Shown: piece after piece, positions 19,103 to 26,920 of the stretch
Layout of the letters: every line of letters begins with the position of its first letter
Numbering within the stretch: position 1 is the stretch's first letter
Notes under the pieces: model-generated
Told to the model about the DNA's origin: nothing
Seen by the model: only the letters and a program-made list of their open reading frames with translations
Databases searched by the model: none
Assembly: GCA_024711025.1 (NCBI GenBank)
Contig: JANJTP010000018.1
Span: 1 to 57,688 of the forward strand
Direction: 5' to 3'
Length of the DNA: 57,688 bases
DNA from: Solirubrobacteraceae bacterium
GTDB taxonomy: Bacteria; Actinomycetota; Thermoleophilia; Solirubrobacterales; Solirubrobacteraceae
Made by a program: the position numbers and the translations under genes

Positions 19103-19122
19103 CCGGAGTCTAGACATTCCGG
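19103..19122. promoter_or_regulatory. Palindromic promoter element, copy 1 (-10 TAGACT of the lipoprotein gene)
   Basis: The sequence CCGGAGTCTAGACATTCCGG has a palindromic GTCTAGAC core and inverted CCGGA/TTCCGG arms. On the minus strand TAGACT (19107-19112) lies 10 nt before the lipoprotein ATG. A near-identical element lies before the next gene at 19655. Confidence 0.55.
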
Positions 19123-19124
19123 AC

Positions 19125-19649
19125 CTACGCCCGCAGGCCGGTGGCGGGCTTGCGGGGACCGCCGGCGATCGTCGCTCGAGCACCGCGCAGGCGACCCTCC
19201 TCGAGGATCGCGCGCAGACGCTTGACCGCCTTGCGCCAATGGCGCTTGGCCGCCCGACGCTGACCGAGGGACTCCAGGAGCCGATCGCTGGGGAGCTCGG
19301 GGCGGGTCTCGACCGTGACCGTGACGCGCGTCTTGCCGCCGGCCACCTCCCTCAGCTCGACGAGCGAGAGCGTCCGGACCCGGTTGAACTTCCCGCTGCG
19401 TCCGCGAAGCACCAGCAGCCCCGGCTCCTCGAGCTCGGAGATCGCCCAGTCGCCCCACGGGAACCGTGCGAACGGCAGCTTCGCGCGGAAGCGCCCGCCG
19501 GCCCCCAGGCCGTAGGTCTCCTCACGCGTCATGTGCCAGTCGCGCAGGAAGTGATCGGTGAACTCGGGATGGTTCGCGACGTCGGCGAGGTACGCGAAGA
19601 TCTCCTCGCGCGGCACCGCGATCGTCGTCTCGAGCGTGAAGGGCTGCAT
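19125..19649 (-). CDS. SRPBCC-fold (polyketide cyclase/dehydrase-like) protein
   Basis: 174-aa protein beginning MQPFTLETTIAVPREEIFAY, followed by LADVANHPEFTDHFLRDW: the opening strand, the 'IFAYLADVANHPEF' helix and the beta strands (GGRFRAKLP, WAISELEEPGLLVLRG, RVTVTVETRPE) are typical of the SRPBCC/START-like helix-grip fold that binds hydrophobic ligands. A basic helical tail (about 125-174, AAKRHWRKAVKRLRAIL) follows. Ligand unknown. The ATG at 19649 is chosen over one seven codons upstream because TAGACT lies exactly 10 nt before it and homology starts there. Confidence 0.8.
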   Translation of the reverse strand: MQPFTLETTIAVPREEIFAYLADVANHPEFTDHFLRDWHMTREETYGLGAGGRFRAKLPFARFPWGDWAISELEEPGLLVLRGRSGKFNRVRTLSLVELREVAGGKTRVTVTVETRPELPSDRLLESLGQRRAAKRHWRKAVKRLRAILEEGRLRGARATIAGGPRKPATGLRA

Positions 19650-19654
19650 CGGCG

Positions 19655-19675
19655 CCCGGAGTCTAGACATCCGGG
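19655..19675. promoter_or_regulatory. Palindromic promoter element, copy 2 (-10 TAGACT of the SRPBCC gene)
   Basis: CCCGGAGTCTAGACATCCGGG is nearly palindromic and nearly identical to the element at 19103. The minus-strand TAGACT (19660-19665) is 10 nt before the SRPBCC ATG, the same spacing as in copy 1. Confidence 0.55.
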
Positions 19676-19694
19676 GCCGACGAGCGACGTACGG

Positions 19695-19943
19695 TCACGC
19701 CGCGTCCGCAAGCCGCCTGACGCTGCTCCCGTGCTCGCCGTGGCGTACGACGTCGGACGCCTCCGGGCCCTCGCTGCGGCGCGGGCGGCACAGCTCGCAC
19801 ACGGCGTCGGGGCCGTAAAGGTGGACCGTCTCCCCTGTCAGCGGGGTGCGTCCGCAGTCGGCGCAGTGGACGCCTCGCACGCTGCGCCGGTGAACCCCCT
19901 TGCGCAGCAGCGCCCGCTCGAGCTCGGGCTCGGAGATCCCCAT
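19695..19943 (-). CDS. Small zinc-finger-like protein, unknown function
   Basis: 82-aa protein (87 aa from an ATG five codons upstream). Two CxxC pairs, VHCADCGRTPLTGETVHLYG then AVCELCRPRR, look like a treble-clef or zinc-ribbon metal site at about residues 26-54. The N-terminal helix MGISEPELERALLRKGVHRR is basic. I do not know its role. The start at 19943 is suggested by CATGCT 10 nt upstream. Its stop lies 46 nt before the SRPBCC start, with the copy 2 promoter element between them. Confidence 0.6.
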   Translation of the reverse strand: MGISEPELERALLRKGVHRRSVRGVHCADCGRTPLTGETVHLYGPDAVCELCRPRRSEGPEASDVVRHGEHGSSVRRLADAA

Positions 19944-20138
19944 CAGAGGTCGCAGCATGGTGCGCTGTTCGGCGTGCTCGCCGGCGATCCTGCGAGACGA
20001 ACGGGCCGTTGCGGCGTCCTACGGCGCCGCCGCCGAGGCGGGCGGCGAGGCCCTCGCCGCTCGTTGACACCCGGTCTATCATCGTTTGAAGGCGCCTTCG
20101 GGGGACGGCTGCCTTCGGAGTTGACGGGTCCGCGAACG

Positions 20139-20759
20139 ATGGAGGCCCTTGACCACATGGAATCGCTGACTGCCGGGACCGCTGCCGGAGCAGGTGCCTT
20201 CCATTGCGAGCGCTGTGGCTACGTGCTGTCGCTCGAAGCCTCCGATTCCGTGCCGCGCTGCCCGAGCTGCGGCGGCGAGAGCTTCCACCGCGCCTCGCTG
20301 TTCGCCGCAGGGCTCCCGCCAGGGCGACGCAGCGGCCCCGGACCGCTCGACGACGACGAGCGGCGCGGTCTCCTGGAGCTCGCCGGCGGACTCGCCGGGG
20401 GTCCCGGCTGCTACCTGGCCTACCACGAGACCGGAGAGCTGCGCGTCGTCGCCCTCGCGCGCGAGTGGACTCGCATCGGTCGCAGCCTCGCGGCCGACGT
20501 GCGCTTCGACGACCCGACCGTGTCCCGTCGTCATGCGCTGATCGTGCGCCAGCCCGACGGAGTGCGGGTGCTCGACGACCGCAGCCTCAACGGCGTCTTC
20601 GTCAACGGCGAGCGGGTCGAGTGGCGCACGCTGCGCGGCGGGGACGAGATCGTCGTCGGACGCCACCGGCTGCACTTCCTCGAGATCGAGCCCACCGGCG
20701 TGCCGGCAGCGGAGTCGTGGCGGCCCGCCTCGGCGGTCGAGGTCGAGGCGGACGCGTAG
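20139..20759 (+). CDS. Zinc-ribbon and FHA domain protein
   Basis: 206-aa protein (200 aa if the in-frame ATG at 20157, which has GGAGG 11 nt upstream, is used). An N-terminal zinc ribbon CERCGYVLSL...RCPSCGG (about 27-48) is followed by a linker and a C-terminal FHA domain (about 105-185). The FHA phosphothreonine-binding signatures are all present: IGRSLAADVRF, VSRRHALI and DRSLNGVFVNGERV. FHA domains bind phosphothreonine, so a Ser/Thr kinase substrate is the likely partner. A TATCAT hexamer at 20077-20082 could be its -10, with a leader of about 50-70 nt that contains the palindrome GAAGGCGCCTTC (20088-20099). The parA gene follows in the same direction. Confidence 0.85.
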   Translation: MEALDHMESLTAGTAAGAGAFHCERCGYVLSLEASDSVPRCPSCGGESFHRASLFAAGLPPGRRSGPGPLDDDERRGLLELAGGLAGGPGCYLAYHETGELRVVALAREWTRIGRSLAADVRFDDPTVSRRHALIVRQPDGVRVLDDRSLNGVFVNGERVEWRTLRGGDEIVVGRHRLHFLEIEPTGVPAAESWRPASAVEVEADA

Positions 20760-20801
20760 CACACGGGTCGCGCGACGCGCGATAGGGCCCCTCGGCGCCC
20801 G

Positions 20802-20807
20802 TAGACT
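20802..20807 (+). promoter_or_regulatory. -10 box (TAGACT) of the parA gene
   Basis: TAGACT with 8 nt to the ATG at 20816; predicts a leaderless transcript independent of the upstream FHA gene. Confidence 0.55.
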
Positions 20808-20815
20808 CCGCCGCC

Positions 20816-21604
20816 ATGGCGCTGACGATCGCGGTCCTCTCGCAGAAGGGCGGCACCGGCAAGACCACCGCGGTGCGCCACCTCGCGGGGGCCTTCCGCG
20901 AGGCGGGCCTGCGCGTCCTCTCAGTCGACCTCGACCCGCAGGGGAACCTCTCCGACTACTTCGACGTCGACCCGGAGGCGGAGCCGACGATCGGCGACGT
21001 GCTGACCGGCCGCGCCCGCCCCGAGGACGCGGTCCGCGACGACGTGATCCCAGCGAACCTGAGCCTTGCCGAGGCCGAGCTGGCGCTCGCCGGGAAGATG
21101 GGCCGCGAGCTGGCGCTGCGCAAGGCGCTGTCGACGTTCGCCGACGACTACGACGTGATCTTCGTCGATTGCCCGCCGGCGCTCGGCCTGCTGACCGTCA
21201 ACGCTCTCGTCGCGGCCGACTTCGCGCTGATCAGTGCCGAGGCCCAGTACTTCGCCCTCCAGGGAGTGGAGCAGGCGCTCGAGGTGATCGAGCTGGCTCG
21301 GGACAGCCTGAACCCCGGGCTGGAGTGGCTGGGGGTGCTGTTCAACATCGCGGACATGAGGACGGTCCACTCGCGCGAGGCCTTCGCCGCGCTGCGAGAG
21401 CACGTGGGCGACAGGCTGCTCGACCAGACGGTGCGCCAGTCGATCGCCTACGCGGAGTCGGCCGAGCGGGCGATCCCGATCTACGAGCATCGACCCGACC
21501 TCGGTGCCGACTACCTCGCCGTCGCCGAGGAGCTGCTGCGCCGGCTCGGCCTCGAGCAGGCTCGCCGCAACGTCAGCGAGCGCCTCGCGGCGGCGAGCGC
21601 CTGA
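20816..21604 (+). CDS. ParA/Soj-family ATPase
   Basis: 262-aa Walker-type ATPase of the ParA/MinD family, which positions chromosomes, plasmids or other cargo by ATP-dependent DNA binding. Deviant Walker A KGGTGKTT at residues 11-18, Walker A' in LSVDLDPQGNLSDYF (about 36-50), and Walker B in DVIFVDCPPALGLLTVNAL. The C-terminal QTVRQSIAYAESAERAIPIYEH is typical of chromosomal Soj-like members. No parB or parS-like site is visible beside it, and neither gidB nor rpmH is near, so it may be an orphan ParA rather than the origin-linked one. Confidence 0.9.
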   Translation: MALTIAVLSQKGGTGKTTAVRHLAGAFREAGLRVLSVDLDPQGNLSDYFDVDPEAEPTIGDVLTGRARPEDAVRDDVIPANLSLAEAELALAGKMGRELALRKALSTFADDYDVIFVDCPPALGLLTVNALVAADFALISAEAQYFALQGVEQALEVIELARDSLNPGLEWLGVLFNIADMRTVHSREAFAALREHVGDRLLDQTVRQSIAYAESAERAIPIYEHRPDLGADYLAVAEELLRRLGLEQARRNVSERLAAASA

Positions 21605-21623
21605 GCCGGCTCGAAACCGGCTC
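21603..21623 (+). terminator. Hairpin terminator at the parA stop
   Basis: Perfect 7-bp stem GAGCCGG / CCGGCTC with the loop CTCGAAA, starting within the parA stop codon. It lies between convergent parA and thrB and could act in both directions. Confidence 0.55.
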
Positions 21624-21699
21624 CGCCCGCCGCGCACCGCGGCCGCACGCCGTTCTTCGACCGGCGTCGGAGACGCTCTCCCCGCCGACCGGGGCGGCG

Positions 21700-22557
21700 C
21701 TACAGCTCGCGAACGTCGGCGCCGGCGGACTCGAACGGCACGCGCAGGACGCTCGCCCAGCCGCCGGCCCGGTCGCGGAGCTGCTCGACGACGGCCCCGG
21801 TCGAGTCGGACGTCGTCCAGACGAGCACGGACGGCCCGGCCCCGGAGATCGTCGCGCCGAGCGCGCCAAGTCCACGAGCGTCGCGCACCAGCTCGATCGA
21901 GCTCGGGAAGAGGTGTCCACGGCGCTCCTGGTGGAGGCGGTCGTCGAGGCCGCGCGAGACGAGGTCGAGATCGCCCCGCTCGAGCCCGAGCACCAGCAGA
22001 GCCCCGTGCGCGACGTTGAAGACCGCCTCGGCAAGCGGCACCAGGGGCGGCAGCGCGGCTCGGGCGGCCGCTGTGCGGACCGGGTCGTGCGGCGCCACCA
22101 GGACGGCCTCCAGACCCGCGGGCGCCGCCAGGCGCGCCGGCCTGCCCTCGACCGGGCAGACGACGATCCCGCCGTGGAGCGCCGCGGCGGCGTTGTCGGG
22201 ATGGCCGTCGAGCTCCGCGGCTAGGGCGAGCAGGTCGGCGTCCAGCTCGAACAGGTGATCGGCCGCGACGAGCCCCGCGACGTACGCCGCCGCGCTCGTG
22301 CCCAGGCCGCCGCAGAGCGGGATCGCGGAGCGGATCCGGAAGGTGAACCCGTCGGCGGGAGCCAGCCGCTCGAAGCCGCGCACGACGAGGTTGGAGCGGT
22401 CGCGGTCGATCGGCAGGTCGGTCTCGACGGCGAACTTGCCGGGCGTCTCCAGGACCTCGAGCTCCATGTGCAGCGAGAGCGCAGCCGCGAACGCGTCGAA
22501 CCCCGGGCCGAGGTTGGCCGTCGAGGCGGGCACTCGGACCAGGCGCCGGCGGCGCAT
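21700..22557 (-). CDS. thrB: Homoserine kinase
   Basis: 285-aa GHMP-family kinase that phosphorylates L-homoserine for threonine synthesis. Signatures: VRVPASTANLGPGFDAFAAA at the N-terminus, the GHMP ATP loop IPLCGGLGTSAAAYVAGL near 95-112, and the C-terminal GATISGAGPSVLVW glycine-rich motif. Its ATG (22557-22555) shares one base with the thrC stop (TGATG), so translation is coupled. It is the last gene of the lgt-lysA-hom-thrC-thrB operon. Confidence 0.95.
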   Translation of the reverse strand: MRRRRLVRVPASTANLGPGFDAFAAALSLHMELEVLETPGKFAVETDLPIDRDRSNLVVRGFERLAPADGFTFRIRSAIPLCGGLGTSAAAYVAGLVAADHLFELDADLLALAAELDGHPDNAAAALHGGIVVCPVEGRPARLAAPAGLEAVLVAPHDPVRTAAARAALPPLVPLAEAVFNVAHGALLVLGLERGDLDLVSRGLDDRLHQERRGHLFPSSIELVRDARGLGALGATISGAGPSVLVWTTSDSTGAVVEQLRDRAGGWASVLRVPFESAGADVREL

Positions 22558-23576
22558 CACGCCTCGCCGTAGATAGCGCGTTCGACGGCCTCGCCGTCCG
22601 CGTCGCACGGTACGACCGAGCCGGCCTGCTCGAGCGCGGTCTGCGGATCCTTCAGCCCGTGCCCGGTGAGCACGCAGACGATCCGCTGCGCCCCCTCCGG
22701 CGCTCCGTGGACGAGCAGACCGGCGACCGACGCCGCGCTCGCCGGCTCGCAGAAGACGCCCTCGCGCGACGCCAGGAAGCGGTAGGCGTCGAGGATCTGC
22801 TCGTCGGTGACGGCGGCCACCGCGCCGCGCGAGTCGCGCATCGCCGCCATCGCCTCCTCCCAGCGCGCCGGGTTGCCGATGCGGATCGCGCTGGCGACGG
22901 TCTCGGGGTGCTCGACGGGGGCGCCCTCGACGAGCGGCGCGGCGCCCGCGGCCTGGAAGCCGTGCATGCGCGGCGCGGCGCCCATCTCCGAGAAGCCCTT
23001 CCAGTAGGCGGTGATGTTGCCGGCGTTGCCGACCGGGATGCACAGAGCGTCGATCTCGCCGAGCTCGTCGAGGATCTCGAACGCCGCGGTCTTCTGCCCC
23101 TCGAGCCGATAGGGGTTGACGCTGTTGACGAGCGCCACCGGCCGACGTTCGGCGAGCTCGCGCACGATCTGCAGCGCCTGGTCGAAGTTCCCGCGCAGAG
23201 CGATGACCGTCGCGCCGTGCATGAGGGCCTGGGCCAGCTTGCCGGTGGCGATCTTGCCCTCCGGCACGATCACGGCGCCGGTCAGGCCGGCGCGCGCCGC
23301 GTAGGCCGCCGCGCTCGCCGCCGTGTTCCCGGTCGAGGCGCAGATCACCGCTCCGGCCCCTTCCCTCACCGCCGCCGACACCGCGCAGGTCATCCCGCGG
23401 TCCTTGAACGAGCCGGTCGGGTTTGCGCCCTCGATCTTCAGCCAGACCTCGGCACCGACGCGCTCGCCGAGCGTCGGCGCCGGCACGAGCGGCGTCGAGC
23501 CCTCTTCCAGGCTGACGACGGGGTCGCCCGGACCGAACGGAAGCCGGTCGCGCCAGCGCTCGATCAGCCCGGCCAT
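22557..23576 (-). CDS. thrC: Threonine synthase
   Basis: 339-aa PLP enzyme that converts O-phosphohomoserine to threonine. The PLP lysine is in the [11 protein letters not shown] motif (about 53-63), followed by the [18 protein letters not shown] phosphate loop; [14 protein letters not shown] is the second PLP-contact stretch. The length is that of the short bacterial class. The ATG at 23576 overlaps the hom stop by one base (TGATG). Confidence 0.95.
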   Translation of the reverse strand: MAGLIERWRDRLPFGPGDPVVSLEEGSTPLVPAPTLGERVGAEVWLKIEGANPTGSFKDRGMTCAVSAAVREGAGAVICASTGNTAASAAAYAARAGLTGAVIVPEGKIATGKLAQALMHGATVIALRGNFDQALQIVRELAERRPVALVNSVNPYRLEGQKTAAFEILDELGEIDALCIPVGNAGNITAYWKGFSEMGAAPRMHGFQAAGAAPLVEGAPVEHPETVASAIRIGNPARWEEAMAAMRDSRGAVAAVTDEQILDAYRFLASREGVFCEPASAASVAGLLVHGAPEGAQRIVCVLTGHGLKDPQTALEQAGSVVPCDADGEAVERAIYGEA

Positions 23577-24811
23577 CAGGCGACGTCGAACGTCTCGTCG
23601 ATGACGCGGATCGCCCGCGGCGCGGCGCGCAGGAAGTCGAGCGCCTCCAGCAGCCGGACGGCGGCGAGGAAGCGGCTCTCGGGCGCCGGATGGCTGACGA
23701 TGACGAGCCTCGCCGTCTCCCCCAGGCCGCGCTGGACGACCGACTTGACCGATATCCCCTGCAGCCCGAGCCGCTCGGCGACCTGCGCCAGCACGCCCGG
23801 GCGGTCGTCGACCTCGAGGTGCAGGTAGAACGACGAGCGAACGTCGTGCACGAGCTTGGCGGGCCCGTCCGCGGCCGGCAGGGGCCGAGTTCCGCGCATC
23901 ACGCCGACGACGTCGCCGAGCACGGCGCTGGCCGTCTGCGGGCCGCCGGCGCCGGGGCCCGAGAGCGTGATCTCGGTGATCGCCGGCGACTCGATCGTCA
24001 CGGCGTTGTACGGACCGTCGATGGCGGCGAGCGGGTGCTCCGCGTAGAGGAAGACGGGGTGGACGCGCACCGAGATGCCGTCGGCGACGCGCTCCGCGGT
24101 ACCGACGAGCTTCAGGCTCAGCCCGAGCTCGCGCGCATAGGCGATGTCGTCGGCCGTCACGTGCTCGATCCCCTCGTACACCACGTCGTCGAGGTGGACC
24201 CAGCGTCCGAACGCGAGCCGCGCCAGGATCGCCATCTTCGCCGCGGCATCGGCCCCGGTGACGTCGTCGGTCGGGTCGGCCTCGGCGTAGCCGAGCGCCT
24301 GCGCCTCGCGCAGCGCATCGGCGTACGAGGCCCCGGTCGCGGCCATCTGGCTGAGGATGTAGTTCGTCGTGCCGTTGACGATCCCGTGGATGCGGTCGAC
24401 GTGCGCTCCGGCGAGCGACTCGCCGAGCACCCGGATCACCGGCACGACGCCGGCGACGGCCGCCTCGAAGCGCAGCTCGGTCCCGCCCTGCGCGGCCGCC
24501 TCCCACAGCTCGGGGCCGTGGCGGCTGACGAGCTGCTTGTTCGCCGTCACGACCGGCGTGCCGGCACGCAGCGCGGTGAGGACGTGCTCGCGCGCCGTGT
24601 CGACGCCGCCCATCAGCTCGACGACGACGTCGGCGCCGGCGATGATCCCGGCCGCGTCGCCTCGACTGCGAGTCAGCACGCCGCTGATCAGCGGGCGCCG
24701 GCCGGTGATCCGGGCGACCTCATCGGCGCGCTCGTCGACGAGCGCCGCGAACGCCGCGCCGACGGTGCCGTGGCCGAGCAGGCCGATGTGGAACGGCTCG
24801 GCCTCAGGCAT
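23576..24811 (-). CDS. hom: Homoserine dehydrogenase
   Basis: 411-aa enzyme that reduces aspartate semialdehyde to homoserine. The Rossmann motif [13 protein letters not shown] is at residues 10-22; [15 protein letters not shown] and [15 protein letters not shown] carry catalytic-domain residues, and [14 protein letters not shown] and [19 protein letters not shown] are family signatures. The last ~75 residues form an ACT domain ([20 protein letters not shown]), the usual site of threonine feedback. The start overlaps the lysA end by 8 bp. Confidence 0.95.
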   Translation of the reverse strand: MPEAEPFHIGLLGHGTVGAAFAALVDERADEVARITGRRPLISGVLTRSRGDAAGIIAGADVVVELMGGVDTAREHVLTALRAGTPVVTANKQLVSRHGPELWEAAAQGGTELRFEAAVAGVVPVIRVLGESLAGAHVDRIHGIVNGTTNYILSQMAATGASYADALREAQALGYAEADPTDDVTGADAAAKMAILARLAFGRWVHLDDVVYEGIEHVTADDIAYARELGLSLKLVGTAERVADGISVRVHPVFLYAEHPLAAIDGPYNAVTIESPAITEITLSGPGAGGPQTASAVLGDVVGVMRGTRPLPAADGPAKLVHDVRSSFYLHLEVDDRPGVLAQVAERLGLQGISVKSVVQRGLGETARLVIVSHPAPESRFLAAVRLLEALDFLRAAPRAIRVIDETFDVA

Positions 24812-26078
24812 CGCGGACGAGGAGGTCGTCGCAGGTCTCGCGCCTGACGACCAGCCGGGCGTCGCCGCCCGAGGCGAAGACGACCGGCGGGCGCAGAGCC
24901 CCGTTGTACGTGTTGGCCATCGCGTGACCATAGGCACCGGTCACCGGGACGACGAGCACGTCGCCGGGGTGCGGGTCTGCGAGGTCCGCGTCGCGCACGA
25001 GGATGTCGCCGGACTCGCAGTGCTTGCCGACGAGGTGGCAGCGCGTGCCGCCGCCGATCCGGTCGGCCACCTGCGCCTCGTAGCGAGCGCCGTAGAGCAT
25101 CGGGCGCAGGTTGTCGGACATCCCGCCGTCGACGGCGACGTAGGTGTCGACGTTGCGCTTGACCGACTGCACCTCGTAGAGCGTCACGCACGCGTTCGCG
25201 ACGAGCGCACGGCCGGGCTCGTCGAGCACGCGCCGGCCGGGGCCGACGATCTCCGCGACCGCGTCGAGCTTCGCCGCGACGTAGTCCTCGATCGACGGCG
25301 GCCGGTCGTGCTCGCCGTAGGCGACGCCGAGCCCGCCGCCGAGGTTGTACTCCCGGAAGTCGCCGAGCGCCGTCAGCGCCTCGAGCGCCGTGCGGAACGG
25401 CGCGAGGTCGAGGATCTGCGAGCCGATGTGGAAATGCAGGCCGCGCAGCTCGACGGCGCGCGAGGCCCGCGCGCGCTCGATCGCCGCCGGAGCGTGGGCG
25501 AGGTCGAAGCCGAACTTCGTGTTGGGACCGCCGGTCGAGATCGCCGGATGCGTCTCGGGGCTAACCCCGGGGGCGATCCGCAGGAAGACCGGCTGGCGCC
25601 GACCGGCCGGGACGAGCTGCTCGAGCAGGTCCAGGTCCCGGTGGTTGTCGACGATGACGTCGCCGACGCCGGCGTCGATCGCCGCCGCCAGCTCCGCCCG
25701 CGTCTTGGCGTTGCCGTGGACGTGGATCCGCGCGGGATCGACGCCGGCGGCGAGCGCCATCGCCAGCTCGCCCGGCCCCGCGACGTCGCAGCCGATGCCC
25801 TCCTCCCACAGCAGCCGGTAGACGGCGGTGCAGGGGAACGCCTTCGACGCGAAGATCACCTCGAAGTCGTCGGTCTGCGCGGCGAACGCCTCGCGGAAGG
25901 CGCGGGCCCGCGCGCGGATGTCGTCCGGGGCGACGACGAAGCACGGCGTACCGAACTCCCGCGCCAGCTCCATGGTGTCGCAGCCGCCGACCTCGACCCG
26001 CCCGCGCTCGTTGATGCGGCTGCCGAGCGGGAAGACGTGCGAGAGCTGTTGCGCGGCGAGCATCCGGCGCAGCATCAT
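24804..26078 (-). CDS. lysA: Diaminopimelate decarboxylase
   Basis: 424-aa PLP enzyme that makes lysine from meso-diaminopimelate. The alanine-racemase-like barrel carries the PLP lysine in EVIFASKAFPC (about 76-86), the HVHGNAKT segment, GLHFHIGSQI and the phosphate loop EYNLGGGLGVAY. The C-terminal domain has GKHCESGDILVRD, where Cys comes from the partner subunit in the dimer, and AYGHAMANTYNG. The ATG at 26078 overlaps the lgt stop (ATGA). Confidence 0.95.
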   Translation of the reverse strand: MMLRRMLAAQQLSHVFPLGSRINERGRVEVGGCDTMELAREFGTPCFVVAPDDIRARARAFREAFAAQTDDFEVIFASKAFPCTAVYRLLWEEGIGCDVAGPGELAMALAAGVDPARIHVHGNAKTRAELAAAIDAGVGDVIVDNHRDLDLLEQLVPAGRRQPVFLRIAPGVSPETHPAISTGGPNTKFGFDLAHAPAAIERARASRAVELRGLHFHIGSQILDLAPFRTALEALTALGDFREYNLGGGLGVAYGEHDRPPSIEDYVAAKLDAVAEIVGPGRRVLDEPGRALVANACVTLYEVQSVKRNVDTYVAVDGGMSDNLRPMLYGARYEAQVADRIGGGTRCHLVGKHCESGDILVRDADLADPHPGDVLVVPVTGAYGHAMANTYNGALRPPVVFASGGDARLVVRRETCDDLLVRDA

Positions 26079-26881
26079 GCCACGCCGCGCGCGCCGCCCA
26101 CGCGCGGGCGACCGGCTTGCGCGGGGCCGGCCAGCAGAACCGAGCCGTGCCGCCCGCGGATCAGCGCGAGCCAGGCGATGCCGGCGGCGATCATCGCGAC
26201 GCTCATGAGCTGCGGCAGGGTCAGTCCCAGCCAGACGGCGTCGTTGAGGCGCAGGAACTCGATCAGCAGGCGCTCGAGCCCGGCGAGCACGAGCCAGAGC
26301 GCGAACAGCGCGCCCGGGCGCACGCGGTCGCGCAGCGTCCACAGCAGCCACGCGATCAGCCCCATCGCGATCGTCTCGTAGATCGGCGTCGGGTGCACGG
26401 TCTCGCCGGGAGCCGTGGGGACGACCCCGTTGGGATAGCCCATCGCCCACGGACCGTCCCAGGCCTTGCCGTAGTCGCCGTCGCCGGAGATCTGGCAGCC
26501 GATCCGCCCGATCGCGTTGCCGAGCGCCAGCGGGACGGCGGCGATGTCGATCGTCTCCAGCGTGAGCCAGCGCCGCCGGCGGGCCCAGGCGAGGACGAGC
26601 GCCGCGCCGCCGATCACGCCGCCGTACCAGACGAGGCCGGTACCGCCGACGATGTCGCCGAGGCCCTCGACCTTGGAGGGGTTCTCCAGGATCCAGAAGA
26701 GCCGCGCGCCGACGAGACCGCCGATCAGCGCGGCGAAGATCATCTCGAACGCCCAGTCGACGGGCTTGCCGATCTCCCGCATCCGCCGATGTATGACCGC
26801 GCCGCTGGCCAGGAAGCCGAGCGCGAACATCAAGCCGAAGGTCTTGATCGAGATGCCGAAGAGATCGATCTCGGGCTGCAC
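26075..26881 (-). CDS. lgt: Prolipoprotein diacylglyceryl transferase
   Basis: 268-aa integral membrane enzyme that adds diacylglycerol to the lipobox cysteine of prolipoproteins. Seven membrane segments are expected. Signatures: GLVWYGGVIGG, the Lgt motif GNAIGRIGCQISGDGDYG, and HPTPIYETIAM. The GTG start at 26881 is preceded by TAGCCT at 7 nt, so lgt probably leads the whole lysine/threonine operon as a leaderless mRNA. Several predicted lipoproteins in this window (at 18536 and 46927) would be its substrates. Confidence 0.95.
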   Translation of the reverse strand: MQPEIDLFGISIKTFGLMFALGFLASGAVIHRRMREIGKPVDWAFEMIFAALIGGLVGARLFWILENPSKVEGLGDIVGGTGLVWYGGVIGGAALVLAWARRRRWLTLETIDIAAVPLALGNAIGRIGCQISGDGDYGKAWDGPWAMGYPNGVVPTAPGETVHPTPIYETIAMGLIAWLLWTLRDRVRPGALFALWLVLAGLERLLIEFLRLNDAVWLGLTLPQLMSVAMIAAGIAWLALIRGRHGSVLLAGPAQAGRPRVGGARGVA

Positions 26882-26888
26882 GCAGCGC

Positions 26889-26894
26889 AGGCTA
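26889..26894 (-). promoter_or_regulatory. -10 box (TAGCCT) of the lgt-lysA-hom-thrC-thrB operon
   Basis: TAGCCT on the minus strand, 7 nt before the lgt GTG. It lies in the 39-bp gap after the nhaA stop, so the operon need not depend on nhaA transcription. Confidence 0.5.
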
Positions 26895-26920
26895 CCGGCA
26901 GTCGCCGGTCGGGCCCGTCG

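Noticed and set aside
20064-20082. TTGACA followed by TATCAT as a promoter for the FHA gene.
   Set aside because: The two hexamers are only 7 nt apart, too close to act as -35 and -10 of one promoter. TATCAT alone may still be a -10.
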